Source: Gordionus sp. m RMFG-2023
Lineage: Eukaryota; Nematomorpha; Gordioida; Chordodea; Parachordodidae
Direction: 5' to 3'
Length of the DNA: 64,000 nucleotides
Assembly (NCBI RefSeq): GCF_954871325.1
Contig: NC_088776.1
Location: forward strand, 27,700,508 to 27,764,507
Within the stretch, counting starts at the first letter, position 1. The number at the start of each line of letters is the position of its first letter. The position numbers and the translations under genes are program-made. Positions 10,700-21,917 of the stretch are shown here, one piece after another. Under the pieces are notes generated by a model. The model saw nothing but the letters and a program-made list of their open reading frames with translations. It was not told the origin of the DNA and ran no database searches.

Positions 10700-11160
10700 A
10701 TTTTAAAAGAGTCAATAAAGATTTCTCATCGGCACTGTGGAGATAGGCTGAAAACTCTTTGCATGAATAGTTATATTTTGTTTAACCTTAAGTTCAGCTT
10801 CCAATGATGACGTTCTTTTCGCCAAGCAGTGGTCATTAGACTGAATATTCTCTCTGATGAAGCATTTGAATGCGGAATAGAAAATATAAAATTGCATATT
10901 TTCTCTATCAATGGTGAGTTTTTATTAGAAAGAAAATCCATCCATTTTTCTTGGGTATTCATGTGATAGTTTTTTGATAATTTTTCTTCATAATAGGAAT
11001 AAAATTGTGAATATTCCTCAAAGAGAATTTCTGTATCTATGTTTGGTATTTTATAATTACTAATAATTTTTTGTAATTGTTCAAATTCTGGACATTATTT
11101 CAATATAGGGCTAAGATATTTCCATATATTATCTATAATATCATAATGTTTTGAGTAAAG
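10700..11160 (-). pseudogene. hAT transposase C-terminal fragment (SNASSERIFS type)
   Basis: Minus-strand text runs from HYDIIDNIWKYLSP to NTQEKWMDFLSNKNSP, then IFSIPHSNASSERIFSLM and TTAWRKERH. This is the hAT dimerisation domain (P.S...SER.FS). A frame change follows shortly after the SERIFS block and a stop lies upstream, so it is a pseudogene. The nearest relative in the window is at 47,580-47,830 (LPHSNASSERIFSLM), probably the same hAT family. No ends or target duplications were found. Confidence 0.8.
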
Positions 11161-11269
11161 AAATCGCAAAAGTTAGAAATAAAATAAGAAGGAATGAAAA
11201 AATTAAAAAAAATTTAAGAAAAATTGAAAAATTATAAAAAATTACGATTTTTTTTTGGAATGGGAAACC

Positions 11270-11880
11270 CTGTATGTTGAGGGCCTGACAGTCATACCCA
11301 TCAAGACAAAAAATGAATAATTTCAATCTAAAGATATTTAAATTAGATTTTATTTGATACCTATATCGATATTTTGTGGTGATAAAAAATATTCCTGACA
11401 CTCCAAGACCTAGACCCGCCCTCTATGAGTGATTATTATTATTACAATAAAAAAATATATTTATTAGCTTTTATTTGATACCCATATCAAAAAAATTATT
11501 TTTTATGCCTTCCCCCTCCACTCCCCCCCCACCCCAGACCAAGTCATACTCATCAAGACCAAGAATAAAGACTTTCAGTCAAACGATATTAAAATTAGCT
11601 TTTATTTGATACCCATATCAAAAAAAATTATTTTTCAGACCCCCCCCCCCCCCCCCACCCTCAGACCAAGTCATAGCCATTCAGACCAAGAATGAAGACT
11701 TTCAGTCAAACCATATTAAAATTAGCTTTTATTTGACACCCATATCGATATTTTGTGTTGATAAAAATATTTCTGACCCTCTAAGACCTAGACCAGCCTA
11801 TTATGGGGGAGAGATTGACTTTCAGTTGAATAGATCTTTTGATTAACTATCGATTGATACCCTATATTAGACATATCATA
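11270..11880. repeat. Tandem array, about 125-135-bp unit, four decayed copies
   Basis: The phrase AGCTTTTATTTGATACCCAT recurs near 11,340, 11,466, 11,597 and 11,723. Each copy is followed by a variable C-rich or GACC-rich part (AGACCTAGACC, AGACCAAGTCAT) and preceded by GACTTTCAGTCAA-like text. Poly-C runs of different length separate the copies. Confidence 0.8.
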
Positions 11881-12224
11881 TTTCATAAGGCCAAAAAAAC
11901 AACATTGAAAATTAATGGATAACAATATAATTAAAAAACGAAACGTGCAGAAAACGCTTTTAAAAATAAGATTCTTCTATATCATGGTTCAAACGTGATA
12001 ATGCCGAATAGTTCTTTATCCTTTAAAAAATTGTAATTTTAAAGAGATCCCTTTAAATCCCGTGAAGATCCCGGATAGTTATGATCCCCATAAAAATTAC
12101 GACATATGTATGATGAAAAAAAAACGTAAAGAATTGTTAAAAAAATGGACCTAAATTTATAAATTATTTTTAAAAATACAAAAGAATTATCAAAAATGAG
12201 AAGAAAAAAATTTTAAAAAAATTA
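11880..12224. other. AT-rich stretch, nothing recognised
   Basis: Lies downstream of the cathepsin B exon on the minus strand, so it may be intron. No further cathepsin exon could be read here. Confidence 0.4.
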
Positions 12225-12478
12225 CGATTTTCCTTTTTTGAACGGGAATTTTCCTTTTTTGATTGACATTTTTCCTTTTCTTTTGGGAATTTTCCTTTTT
12301 CGATTGACACTTTTCCTTTTTTGATTGAACCTTTTCCTTTTATGTTTGACACTTTTCCTTTTTTGATCGGACTTTTTCCTTTCTTTTTGGGAATTTTCCT
12401 TTTTTGATTGACACTTTTCCTTTTTGTTTGGACCTTTTCCTTTTTTGATTGGGACTTTTCCTTTTTTGAATGGGAATA
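12225..12478 (-). repeat. Purine minisatellite in the cathepsin B intron
   Basis: About 13 units of 17-21 bp, with GGAAAAGTGTCAATCAAAAA as a typical minus-strand reading. The strand asymmetry is extreme: plus is T/C, minus is A/G. It starts within about 15 nt of the splice donor of the cathepsin B exon. Lysine-rich frames across it are by-products of the repeat and not genes. Confidence 0.9.
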
Positions 12479-12491
12479 TATAAGTTTTTAC

Positions 12492-12620
12492 CTGTAATAC
12501 GGTGATCACAATGCTGTATTTCGTAAGACAGGCAACCTTGATTAGATCCAAACTGCTCTCCCGTCACTATGCCTTTAGACTGATAGTAGACCCAAGCCAC
12601 CTGCGGTTGACCTCCGTCAT
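12492..12620 (-). CDS. Cathepsin B-like cysteine protease, one internal exon
   Basis: The minus-strand exon is bounded by an acceptor (CATATGTAG before it) and a donor (ACAG|GTAAAAAC). It codes about 43 residues: DGGQPQVAW, then VYYQSKGIVTGEQFGS, then NQGCLSYEIQHCDHRITG. This matches the cathepsin B segment with NGG.P..AW, then the G.V.GG/E..S loop, then GC..Y.I..C.HH..G. In the family this region lies between the catalytic Cys and the occluding loop; the last CDHR resembles the start of that loop. Neither the catalytic Cys nor the His exon is visible in the window, so the gene is partial here, either because introns are long or because it is a stray exon. The reading frame is open and the splice sites are canonical. 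Confidence 0.75.
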
Positions 12621-12699
12621 CTACATATGGAAACATTAATATAACATAAGATGTCATTTATAATAGTTATGAAAAAGCAATGTTTATATTATAAATCGG

Positions 12700-14402
12700 T
12701 AAAGGAAAGAAAAAAACATCTAGATCAAATAATATAACTTATCCTAATAAAAATTACCAAGGTCAAAATTATAAAAATAATCATAATAATAAGTATTATC
12801 GGGAAAGAGACAATTATGATAACAAAAATCAATATAATAAATTTAATAATAAGAATTATTATGAAAATAGAAAATTAGATAATAAATATTATGAAGATAC
12901 ATATTACAATAAAAGGCATTAGCATTATAATTATAAAAATCATAATAATAACATTTGAATAAAATTGAATTATGTAAATTAGTACCAAATGTTAAAAACG
13001 AAATAAATTCTTATAAATTAAAAGAAATAAAACATATGACAAAAATTGAAGAAATAATAGTGATTAAAGAAAATAATGATATAAACATTAAAGAAAATAA
13101 TAAAATAAAAATTTTTATAATTAATAAAAAATTTAAAAAAACTTTGGAAATAAAGAAAATTAAAACAAATATTAAAAAGAGAGGCAAGGTAATTAAATAT
13201 CTTGAGGTTGAAAAAGTTTTTAAGAATATGATATAGAGATCGTATGTTGAAAATGGAAGGCGAAAGAAAATTTTTTTATAAAGAATAATTTGAAAATAAA
13301 TCATGATATGAAAAAATTGTTTAAATTAAAAAAGAAGGGAGTAAAATTCAAAAATTTAAAATTAAAAATAATTGAAATTTAATAATAAATAAAAAAATTA
13401 TTATATTTAACGCGACAATTCAAAAAATTATAGGATTCTATATTCCAAATCCCAAATTATGATTATTATTCTTATTCTATGAATGATTCCGATATATTAT
13501 TTATTCCATTATCATTTCAAATATTCCAAAATTATTTTATTCGAGATAAATGTTAACTAAATATAAATGATAATAAATAACGAGATGAACAAGCTAATGT
13601 GATGATGATGATCAAGCGAATAATTAGACGATAAGGATGACAAGCTACGAACAAACCAATGATAAAGATGAGGCAAAACAACGAACATAATATTAAATTT
13701 CTACAACAAAGCAAAAAGATTTTTAGAGGGGGAAGAAGTGAACAAGTTCAAGGTGAAAATTCACAAGTTCAAAGTCAAGTTCAAAATCGAGAATATGACT
13801 TACGACCTAGAAAAATGATTGTTATAAATAAATAAAATTTTGATAAAAAAAAAATATATAAAATGAAAGCGAAATGGATATGGGATGATCAATACAAACA
13901 GCAAATCAACAAACGATGTTCAACCAACGATATTTAACAAACGATGATCAACAAACGATTCAACAAACGATAATTCAATGGTTAAACAAACTCAAGCCAT
14001 ACTAACAAATGAGTAGTGGAGCAATCGAGAAACAAATGACTAGTGGTGAAGAGGAGAAACTGAGGAAAGAAGTCACTTAAAAAAAGAGGGAAATGTTAAA
14101 TATATTTCGAATGTTAAATTATTCGTACGACTTTTTCGTACTTTTTCTCTTTGTGAAATATATTTTGTACGACCTTTAAAAAGATATCGTATTTGTATAT
14201 GTAAAAACGTTAAATGTTCTTTTATTAAAGTAACCTTAAACCAAATTGTATATATGTAAATATTATTAAAATAATAATATAATATATATATATAGTTGTA
14301 AAAAGATATAGAGATTTTTATATAAAGATAAATTAAATAAAAGATTTTAAATAAGTTTTAAATAATATCAGTCTTGCCTCTCCTGCCTTCTATGTAATTA
14401 TC
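12700..14402 (+). mobile_element. Gypsy-type LTR element fossil with 3' LTR
   Basis: On the plus strand an asparagine- and tyrosine-rich text (NNKYYRERDNYDNKNQYN) resembles the gag tail of gypsy element 2. Lysine- and isoleucine-rich text follows, and near 13,790 there is REYDLRPRKMIV, typical of the end of a pol polyprotein. A purine tract (AAAAAAGAGGGAAA) precedes TGTTAAATAT at 14,094, taken as the LTR start. The likely LTR end is near 14,402. The copy is much shortened and has many breaks, so it is old. Confidence 0.6.
14094..14402 (+). repeat. Probable 3' LTR of the 12.7-14.4 kb fossil
   Basis: Starts with TG directly after a polypurine tract and ends near a CA. It carries ATTCGTACGAC and TTTTTCGTACTTTTTC motifs and an AT-only tract. 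No second LTR was found to confirm its limits. Confidence 0.5.
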
Positions 14403-16360
14403 ATCTTCTTACTTTTTATCATTGCTTTTTATAAATAAATCACTTTGAAAATAATTTTAGGAAGAGGCATGGTAATTAAATTTAGAAATCAATAATTTAT
14501 TTGATTAGTGATTTTGAACTCCGCTAATTTCAATATTAAATTTGTTAATTTTTAATTAATATTTATTTAATTAGGGTTATATAATAATTTAAATAATAAA
14601 AGTCAATTTAGCTTCAACTGTTAATGCTAAATTAATATTTAGTGAGTGATATTGATAGCCTATTTTTAACACAGAATTTGATTGCAAGCTGACATAGTGA
14701 AAATATAATTATATGTATTAATCTAATCTAATAATTATAATCGTATTCATTTAATAAAAATTTAGATGGTCTAATTAATTTTTAAATAATAAAATTAAAT
14801 CTCTATATTACGTAATAGAATTATAAAAGAAATCGTTCAAGGGGCAATCAAAACAATTTATTTTTAGTTCAAGAGTATATTAAGAAGCCATTAAAAAAAA
14901 TTGCTTCAGGGAGCTATTCAAATTTTTTAGGGGGCTCGAGTCTCTGCGCCCCCTCCCCCCTAGTGACGCCACTGCTCTATCGTGAGATCTCCTGGCAAGA
15001 TTATATTCGGATAGCAATTAAAAACTAGTTTGGATTGATATAATATAATAAGGCGAACGTAGATGAAATTAAAATGACCAATACGAGACAAAGTCATAAT
15101 CATGATTTATTTGCTGAGAATTTAAAATTTTACAACCTGTTTAATTAAATAACGATTATACTAAATATTGGAAAGAGAGAGTGATAAAAATGACAATAGG
15201 TATTTTCCCATATATTTTGAAACTCTGAAAGATAGTTACCAAAACTAGTAGATCAGTTATGAAATCGGGCAGTGATTCCGAATCAGTAAAGTTTACCAGA
15301 GGTTGCAGAAATAGTCGGGCCATTTAAATAAAAATAGATAATACATTACGCTTAAGAAAATCAGAAAATAGCTAAAAGGTTTATTTAAGAGATTTAACTT
15401 AATTATTGGATGTAATAGATGGAAAAAAACATTCAAAAAATAAACATGATTATATTATCTTATGTATATGCTGAAGGGATAGAATAAAGACTATAGTTTT
15501 CTGTACTTTGGAACTCAATTATGGTTTTCTTATTCATACATTTTTTTTTAAAATATCTTATTGTATTTTTGTATATGTTATTTTATAAAGTGTTTATCTG
15601 TTATTTTTAATTGTTTTTAAATATATCCAATTGATTGCATAAAAATAAGGAAAACAAATAAAAAACATTAAGTTATTAATTTACAGCTGCTATCAATGTC
15701 AGTCAATTTTAATAATATTAAGGTTAATTAAAAATGATTCAAACATTTAAAGTATATATCATAGAATGTATATGAATTATAATCAATATTTAAGCATCCA
15801 GGACTTTTATCAGCTCTAAGTCGATGTTATTCTCTGAATTCTCCCATACTTGTATTATTTTATTCATATTCAATAAAATTTTATATTGCATATACATTTA
15901 TTTTCTTAAATATTTACTCAATTGACAAGTTATATTATATTATTATCTTTGATTAACAATTGTTTATATAGCATAAAAGCATTACTTTATTTAAAATATC
16001 TGAAATTTTTAATTGAAAGTTAATTTAGTAATAAATCTTAGTAGATTTGAGTGAAGATATAAAACACAAACATATAATAGTAGGCAAGTATGATATATGT
16101 TTTCAACAAGTATATAGCCAGTTTGGGTTATTAAAAAACAAATTCCTTAATCAAAAAATGCAAATTATTTATAAAATATTTTTGAAGAAATATAAACCTT
16201 TTTTTGAATTGTAAAGTATCCCCATTTCAAAAAGAATTTATAGAAATAATAATATAAATTGCAAGTTTAAGAGAATATCTTTAGGCATAAGATCAACCAA
16301 ATGAATACCTAAATATAAAATAATTTTATATAAAAAATATTTAACACAAACCCATAATCC
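14403..16360. other. AT-rich stretch; one hAT end remnant near 14,930-14,976
   Basis: Near 14,950 the plus strand reads CCTAGTGACGCCACTGCTC. Reversed, this is CAGTGGCGTCACTAGG, a terminal motif seen in many hAT transposons, preceded by a C/G-rich run. No partner end or transposase was found. The rest shows no convincing gene. Confidence 0.5.
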
Positions 16361-16369
16361 TACAGAAAT

Positions 16370-16640
16370 GAGGGCCAATTGATTTCAGAATTTAAATCTT
16401 GGTATGAAAGAGAAATTCTAGCAGATAATCCAACAAATTTTATGAAGCATTGCATCCTTTAAAATATATTTTAGAATTTTTTCCAAATATATTAAAATTA
16501 TTGTATATGGTAAAGATATCAATAAGCACAAGCACTATGAGAAACTTTTTCTTTGCTCTATAGAATAAATACCCCAAAATACAGCATCAGAAAATATTAA
16601 TTTAATGGATTGGTACTTACATATAGATTTGTAGGGGTAT
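16370..16640 (+). pseudogene. hAT (ZMYM1-like/DUF4371) transposase C-terminal remnant
   Basis: Plus-strand text reads EFKSWYEREILADNPTN, then FPNILKLLYMVKIS and STSTMRNFF. It resembles the end of ZMYM1-like hAT transposases (LW...W, FPNI..LL.I..TLPVSTA.AERSFS), but the SERSFS core is decayed and several stops are present. It ends directly before hAT copy 2. Confidence 0.5.
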
Positions 16641-16656
16641 ACTGATTAGAGGTGGG

Positions 16657-17919
16657 AAGACCTATTCAAAAATAATTCGAATATTCGATTCGATTCGAAT
16701 AATTCGAATCTAATCGAATAATTACGAATACGAATAATAAATTATTTGTTTTATCTGAATATGAATAATCATTTATTCGATTCGAAATAAAACGAATTAT
16801 TCGAATAAAACGAATTATTCGTAATATTTAATAAATTGTTTAATAAATCTAACATTTGTCATAGGAAGAATGGGAGGATCTTATTAAAATTAAAGCTATA
16901 CTATAGCCTTTATATGAAACTACAAATATGGTATGTGGGGAGAATTATCCTACTTATAATTTGGTTATACCTTATTATATTTTAATTCTTGAACATCTAA
17001 AAAATGAAAAACCTGGTTTCCATAAATCCTTTAACAATATTTTCAAAGTAGCAGTGATAAATTGTTGAGCTATTATAATTTAACTGCCGATGATGCAATA
17101 ATAACCACAATATTAGATCCCAGGCTCAAAGTAGAATATTTTAAATCAATATCTGTTGATTATGATATTGATATTGATATATCCAAGTTAATGGACAAAT
17201 TTAAAGAGATTTACAATAGATATACAGGTATTTAATTTACCCCCATTTAAATATGATTTTATTTTATAAGCTCATAATTATAACTGTCAAACAAATAAGG
17301 ATAAAATTCAACAAAACAGGCTATACATTGTTTTTAAACAAAATAATATTTAACTGTGTGAAATAGATTTTTATCTGAGTGAACCAAGAGCAAAGAGTGA
17401 TACTGACCCGTTAATGTGGTGGAAGGCAAATGCATATCGGATCCCCATACTCTCGAAAATGGCAAGGGATTATCTATCTATAAAAGGAACATCAACTGCT
17501 TGTGAAAGGCTTTTCTCAGTTGGAACTAATTTATTGTCAAAAAACCGCATGTCATATAAGGAAGAAAATATAAGAAAAACTCTTTGCCTTAAAAATTGGC
17601 TTAAATTATAAATTAAATTAATAATATATATTTTAATTTTGTTTATAACTTGATTATATATTATTTATTATCAGATTACTGATTACATATTATTATAATT
17701 TTTTCTGTTTAAAATCAAATTTGTAATAAAAAAATTTGTTAATATATTTGAGTATGATTTATTTTATTAAAAAAATTAATTCGAAATATTCGAATAAATC
17801 GAATCAAATACAAATAGTAGATTTTATTATTCGTACGAATTCAAATAGTAAATTATTCGATTCGTTATCGAATATGAATAATGCACTATTCGATTCGAAT
17901 TCGTTTTCGAATAGGCCTA
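16657..17919. mobile_element. hAT transposon, TAGGCCTA/ATTCG family, copy 2 (complete ends)
   Basis: Flanked by a perfect 8-bp duplication GAGGTGGG (16,649-16,656 and 17,920-17,927). The right end reads inward TAGGCCTATTCG, and the left end is a slightly changed AAGACCTATTC. Subterminal ATTCG/CGAAT arrays lie at about 16,672-16,815 and 17,780-17,910, as in copy 1. At 1,263 bp it holds only the transposase C-terminal half and is non-autonomous. Copy 1 lies 8 kb away in another context, which proves the family was mobile. Confidence 0.95.
16863..17611 (+). pseudogene. hAT transposase C-terminal half with an intron
   Basis: Readable blocks: EEWEDLIKIKAI, ENYPTYNLVIPYYILILEHL, AIITTILDPRLKVEYF. 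After an intron of 139 nt (donor ACAG|GTATTT, acceptor AATAG|AT) come FYLSEPRAKSDTDPLMWWKA and TACERLFSVGTNLLSKNRMS. This is the LDPR block plus the hAT dimerisation domain, and the intron join keeps codon phase. An in-frame stop early in the first block and the lack of the N-terminal catalytic part mark it as inactive. It is clearly related to the fragment in copy 1 (SERLFS.GTN...KNRMS.K.E.IRKT.CLKNW). Confidence 0.9.
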
Positions 17920-18060
17920 GAGGTGGGTGTGGACCTAATTTTTTATTCATGGCACACCCACTCATATTGGCAATAAAAAAAATCCATGCCCTTTCACACT
18001 TACTACTAAGAAAATTTTGGCTCAACCCACCTGCCCAGATAATATTTTGATCACACTTAA
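17920..18060. other. Possible end of another hAT element (TAGAGGTGGG)
   Basis: The sequence at the right flank of hAT copy 2 begins TAGAGGTGGGTGTGGACC, which resembles a common hAT terminus (TAGAGGTGGGC...). Copy 2 may therefore have landed in the end of an older hAT. No partner end was found. Confidence 0.3.
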
Positions 18061-18299
18061 TAATCATAGTGTTTTTAAATTTTTTAAAACTTTATTATTA
18101 TACTTTTACACTTTTTTGAATTTATTTTATTATAGTTTTTATTTTTCTTATTCCATATTAATAAAACAAAATGATTAAAATCTATAAATCAAAATTTTTA
18201 TTTAGAAAAAGAAGAATGTCCATGCTTTTTTATTTCAATTGTGTTCACCTTTTCTCTAATAAACAATTGGCTATAGAAAATTCATTAGAAGCTGAACTT

Positions 18300-18740
18300 G
18301 ACAGACTGACAAAATTTTACTAGCTAATTTTCTCAAAAAAGGAAATGTTTCCTGCTATGAGCGATGAATTTTTTGAGTTTATCCTCACAATTTTTATCAG
18401 TAGATGTTGCTTCGTCAGATTCATTTAGAAATTCTCTAAATGTTTCATTTAGAATATACGGTTTTTTATGTGTGCAGAATGTTAGAAAAGTTATAAATGT
18501 TAGTTGGCATTGACTTATGCATATCAGCTAATTTTATATCATTTTGCATTTTTAAGATTGTTCTATATATACATCTTCCTTTTCTTCTTCTATTAAAAAC
18601 TTAAGACTTTTGAACGGATCTAGAATTAAGCCTACCTTATGTAGTGGAGCATAATAAATATTCCCTTTAAAGAAAAGTTGTCCTATTTTTAGGGTTTTCA
18701 TTATTATTGTATCACCTTCAGACAGTGGGCCCAACAGAGG
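18300..18740 (-). pseudogene. hAT (ZBED-type) transposase fragment
   Basis: Minus-strand text shows HKVGLILDPFKSLKFL and IEEEKEDVYIEQS, which match the LDPRFK.L.FL..EE block of ZBED-type hAT transposases, missing the R of LDPR. The downstream text is broken. It may belong to the element whose end lies at 17,920. Confidence 0.6.
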
Positions 18741-19109
18741 GGGAGGGTCCGAAGCAACTACTTTTAAAAAGAATGGAGGTACTTTTTAAAAAAAATTTTT
18801 TTTTATATTTAATTCTTTTGTTGTTTTACAACACCCATTCATAACCAATTGATTTTGGTTTTTGATATCGGACTCGACCTTATGATTCCGTTAATACATA
18901 TTAAATTAAATAATAAGTAGTAGGTCTTATTATTACATTTTAATAAATTTTGGTCTAGGTTGTTATCTGAGATTTTGTTATAAAATTATTTTTCCAATTT
19001 CAAAATATGCCCAAAAATAACCAAAAAAAAATACAAAATGCTTAATTAATAATTGCACTTGAAACATTACAATCCAAAAAGGAGAGGTATATATACATTC
19101 ATCATTAAA

Positions 19110-19330
19110 TATAATATTTTATTTTAGCCTTAAAACCAGTGTGTTTTATGCTGCACTTGATTTGATTATTATGCAGTTTAATGAAAGACTTAATGATAAA
19201 TCGATGAAATTTTTAAATCAGGAAAAGTCAATCGTTAAAAATAATATCGAGGATATCAGTGAATTTTACAATTTAAATTTAAGTCAAATTGAAGAAATTT
19301 TGAAGTTTCGAAATATTTATGATAGCTAAA
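19110..19330 (+). pseudogene. hAT (ZMYM1-like/DUF4371) transposase fragment
   Basis: A 62-residue frame reads VFYAALDLIIMQFNERLN, then FLNQEKSIVKNNIED and ISEFYNLNLSQIEEI. It resembles the ZMYM1-like region YY...LD.II..L..RF...........FYN..L..... found between the catalytic core and the dimerisation domain. Nothing else of the gene is visible next to it. Confidence 0.45.
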
Positions 19331-20290
19331 AAGGGGTTGTAATTATTACACGTGATTTAAAGAATTTAAAGATTTTTCATATTCTGAGAATTGTAAATTT
19401 ATTTAATTGAAATATTTTTACTAATACACTATTTAGCTTCTTCTTCTGATGATGATAATTCTGAGACTTATGATTGAGACTGGAAAAACTATTCGTTTAT
19501 TTTACCTTATTATCGTCTACTTAAAATTTTTCTTCCTTCCTTAATTTAACAATTTAATAAAAATTTTTATTAATCATTCCTACTACCATGAAAGATCCAT
19601 TTCTTAATAATTTAACCATTTTATCAATGGAAAAATGTTTATTTAAATAATTATATTGATAAAATTATAAATTCTTTCCCTTTCTCTTCTCCTAATTTGT
19701 CTAAATTATTAATTTAAAAATAATATTTTTAAAGTATATATTTGTTTGCATTTTATTTATATTACTAGCTGATATCCCGTCAAGAATGACGAATAATTAT
19801 TTTCATATGGACAAATAATAAATTTTACCTTCATTTGACGATGTATGAATCATAATAGTAAATAAGAGGAATCGTATTCATCCTTCCAAGATTTCTATAA
19901 ATTTGAAAAGCCAAATATATTATGAAAAATATGGAATAAAAAATATGATTTGTTAGTTATGATATTTATCAATTCTTCTAAGAAATTTTCCACATCCAGA
20001 CGCAATGGTTTTTGCTCTCTCACTTCGTATAAAATCTACATTCTTCTCAAAGAATCATTTAAATGCTTTTAAAATCTTCCTTTATACTCTTTTAAAAAAA
20101 GTCCTGCCATCATAGATTCGAATCAATTATGGGGGCAAACCAGATCATCTCACAAACACTGTGGTTATCTACCCCATTTCAATGGGCTATTTAGAAGATT
20201 ATAGCAAAAATAATTGCCATAGATCAAAACAAAGGGTCTTAACTTATTAAGTATACTTATTAATTAGGAATTGGTGTTTAGGGAGAAGGC
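19331..20290. other. AT-rich stretch with a possible repeat start at 19,766
   Basis: Near 19,766 the text ACTAGCTGATATCCCGTC resembles starts of dispersed repeats in other animals. I cannot assign a family, and no gene was recognised. Confidence 0.3.
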
Positions 20291-20296
20291 AAAATA

Positions 20297-20740
20297 GCAT
20301 CACATGCCATTTGTATTCCAAAATCCTCCTCCCAACATATCTATTATCAAAGTAGACTTTGAAAATGCTTTCAATAGCAAATTTCGTGAACACTTCATAA
20401 ATTGTTTTTATTCCAAATTTCCTGTTTATCCAAAATTCCTAGAGACATACTGTAACATTATAACTCCTTTATTCAGCCCACATGTCATGAATTCTGACGA
20501 AAATCCAGCAGGGGTAAACGTCCTCGTTTATTTTACCTTGGTATTCATTATCTCATCCATTATCTTAAATCTAAATTTGATTTGGATATAAATATTTGGT
20601 ATCTTGATGATGGAACAATCTGTGATACTCTTCCTAAAATTTGGTTTTCAATTTCTTGAAGCCAATTTTAAAAAACTCATTCTTAATAAGTCCAAATCTG
20701 TTTCCATGATAACAATATACAAAACCCTCATGCAAAATTA
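20297..20740 (+). pseudogene. Non-LTR (LINE) reverse transcriptase fragment
   Basis: Plus-strand text: IKVDFENAFNSKFREHFINC (palm box A, .DF.NAFN), then KFPVYPKFLETYCN and TPLFSPHV. After one frame change comes INIWYLDDGTICDTLPK with the YLDD catalytic box near 20,600. The QQGDPLGP box expected between them is decayed. The type (WYLDDGT) matches LINE reverse transcriptases that carry a KRPDG-type C-terminal region, such as the fragment at 24.7-25.2 kb, so both may come from one family. Confidence 0.75.
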
Positions 20741-20818
20741 AATTTTTTATTGAGTACATAAATAAAAAATATATAATTAAAAAAAAGTATACAAAGTTGG
20801 ATTAAGAAAAAAAATTGC

Positions 20819-20886
20819 ATTGTTGGGATTCGAGCCCAAAGCCATCAGTTTCGTAAGCGACGCTCTTGTCGATTAATGCACAGCTT
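20819..20886 (-). repeat. tRNA-like repeat, copy 1 (degenerate)
   Basis: Minus strand reads CGACAAGAGCGTCGCTTACG and then GGGCTCGAATCCC, a B-box-like T arm. The acceptor stem does not pair and the anticodon arm is incomplete. It shares with copy 2 an upstream block (GCCGTGTCACAGTCACAGTG and an AT run). It is therefore a repeat, such as a tRNA-derived SINE or duplicated tRNA pseudogene, and not a working tRNA. Confidence 0.55.
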
Positions 20887-21236
20887 TTCAAAATTGACGA
20901 TTTTTAAAATATATATTATAAATTGTGACACTGTGACTGTGACACGGCTTTTATATATATTATTAATTATAGATAGATAAATATATGTTTATGATGTATA
21001 TGGTAATGTTAGATATTATTTTAATGGATGCTTTGATGAATGAGTGTTTGACATGGTATGATGCTATAAGAATACTATTAGTTATTACGTTGTGAAAAAT
21101 TTAAAAATAATAAGAATACCTATTTAATAGTTTGAATTTTTAAGTAGCAACAAACATTGAATCGTATGTGAATATGTCACATTTAATTATTTTATTTTCT
21201 ATTTAATTAATTTAGCCATATAAAGAATAAAAAAAA

Positions 21237-21306
21237 ATCTTTGCTGGGATTCGAACCCATGACCCTCACATTTGTAAGCGACGCTCTTTCCTATTAGGCC
21301 AAAGAC
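21237..21306 (-). repeat. tRNA-like repeat, copy 2 (better preserved)
   Basis: On the minus strand GTCTTTG and CAAAGAT pair over seven positions as an acceptor stem (one G-U). A-box-like TGGCCTAATAGG and B-box GGGTTCGAATCCC are present, and a T-run follows like a Pol III stop. The T stem has four good pairs. The anticodon loop would read CTTACAA (anticodon UAC), but its stem is too short and mismatched. It is tRNA-derived but probably not functional. A block of about 60 bp upstream is shared with copy 1. Confidence 0.6.
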
Positions 21307-21917
21307 GCTTTTAAAATCGTGAATTTTAAAATATATATTATAAATTATGACACTTTGACTGTGACTCGGCTTTTATATATTATAGATATATTAAAGATTG
21401 ATGCAATAAAAATTATAACGTATTTAAATTAAATTTATTTATTACCGAATTTCCATTGCTAAACGAGAGTTGGAAGATATATTATTTTTCATTCAAGTCG
21501 GAAAAAAATATTGTTTATAAAACGCAGAAGTTTTTTTTCCAAAAATTATTCCTTTTTTTTAAAAGGAATTGAATTAAATTATAAAATATATATTATAATT
21601 TTAAAATTGCAAATTTATATTCATAAAATAACAATTTAATTAAAATTTCCGTTATTTATGGGAAATTTATGTTCACGCCCAATCACTCTCGGTAAAAATT
21701 TCAGGAAGACCCTTCATGCCTTTTAAGTTTTATTCACACTCGCGCTATGGTTCGCGCATAATTTCACGACCCGCGCCCACCTCAAGTACCTATACCACTT
21801 TTTGGATGCCTGTCAAAATTACCTATATTAAATAGATCGGCCAATTACCTATCTATATCATATCTGATTTTGTATTCTATAAACATACTAATCTTTTTAA
21901 TTTTTAATGCATACATC

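Noticed and set aside
12170-12657. Three overlapping lysine-rich frames on the minus strand
   Set aside because: They are created by the purine minisatellite. Only the part at 12,492-12,620 is real coding sequence, and it ends at a splice donor.
12955-13236. A 93-residue K/I/N-rich frame
   Set aside because: Low complexity and located within a gypsy fossil; no recognisable domain.
20819-21306. Functional tRNA genes
   Set aside because: Anticodon stems are too short or mismatched, and copy 1 has no acceptor pairing. They are called tRNA-like repeats instead.
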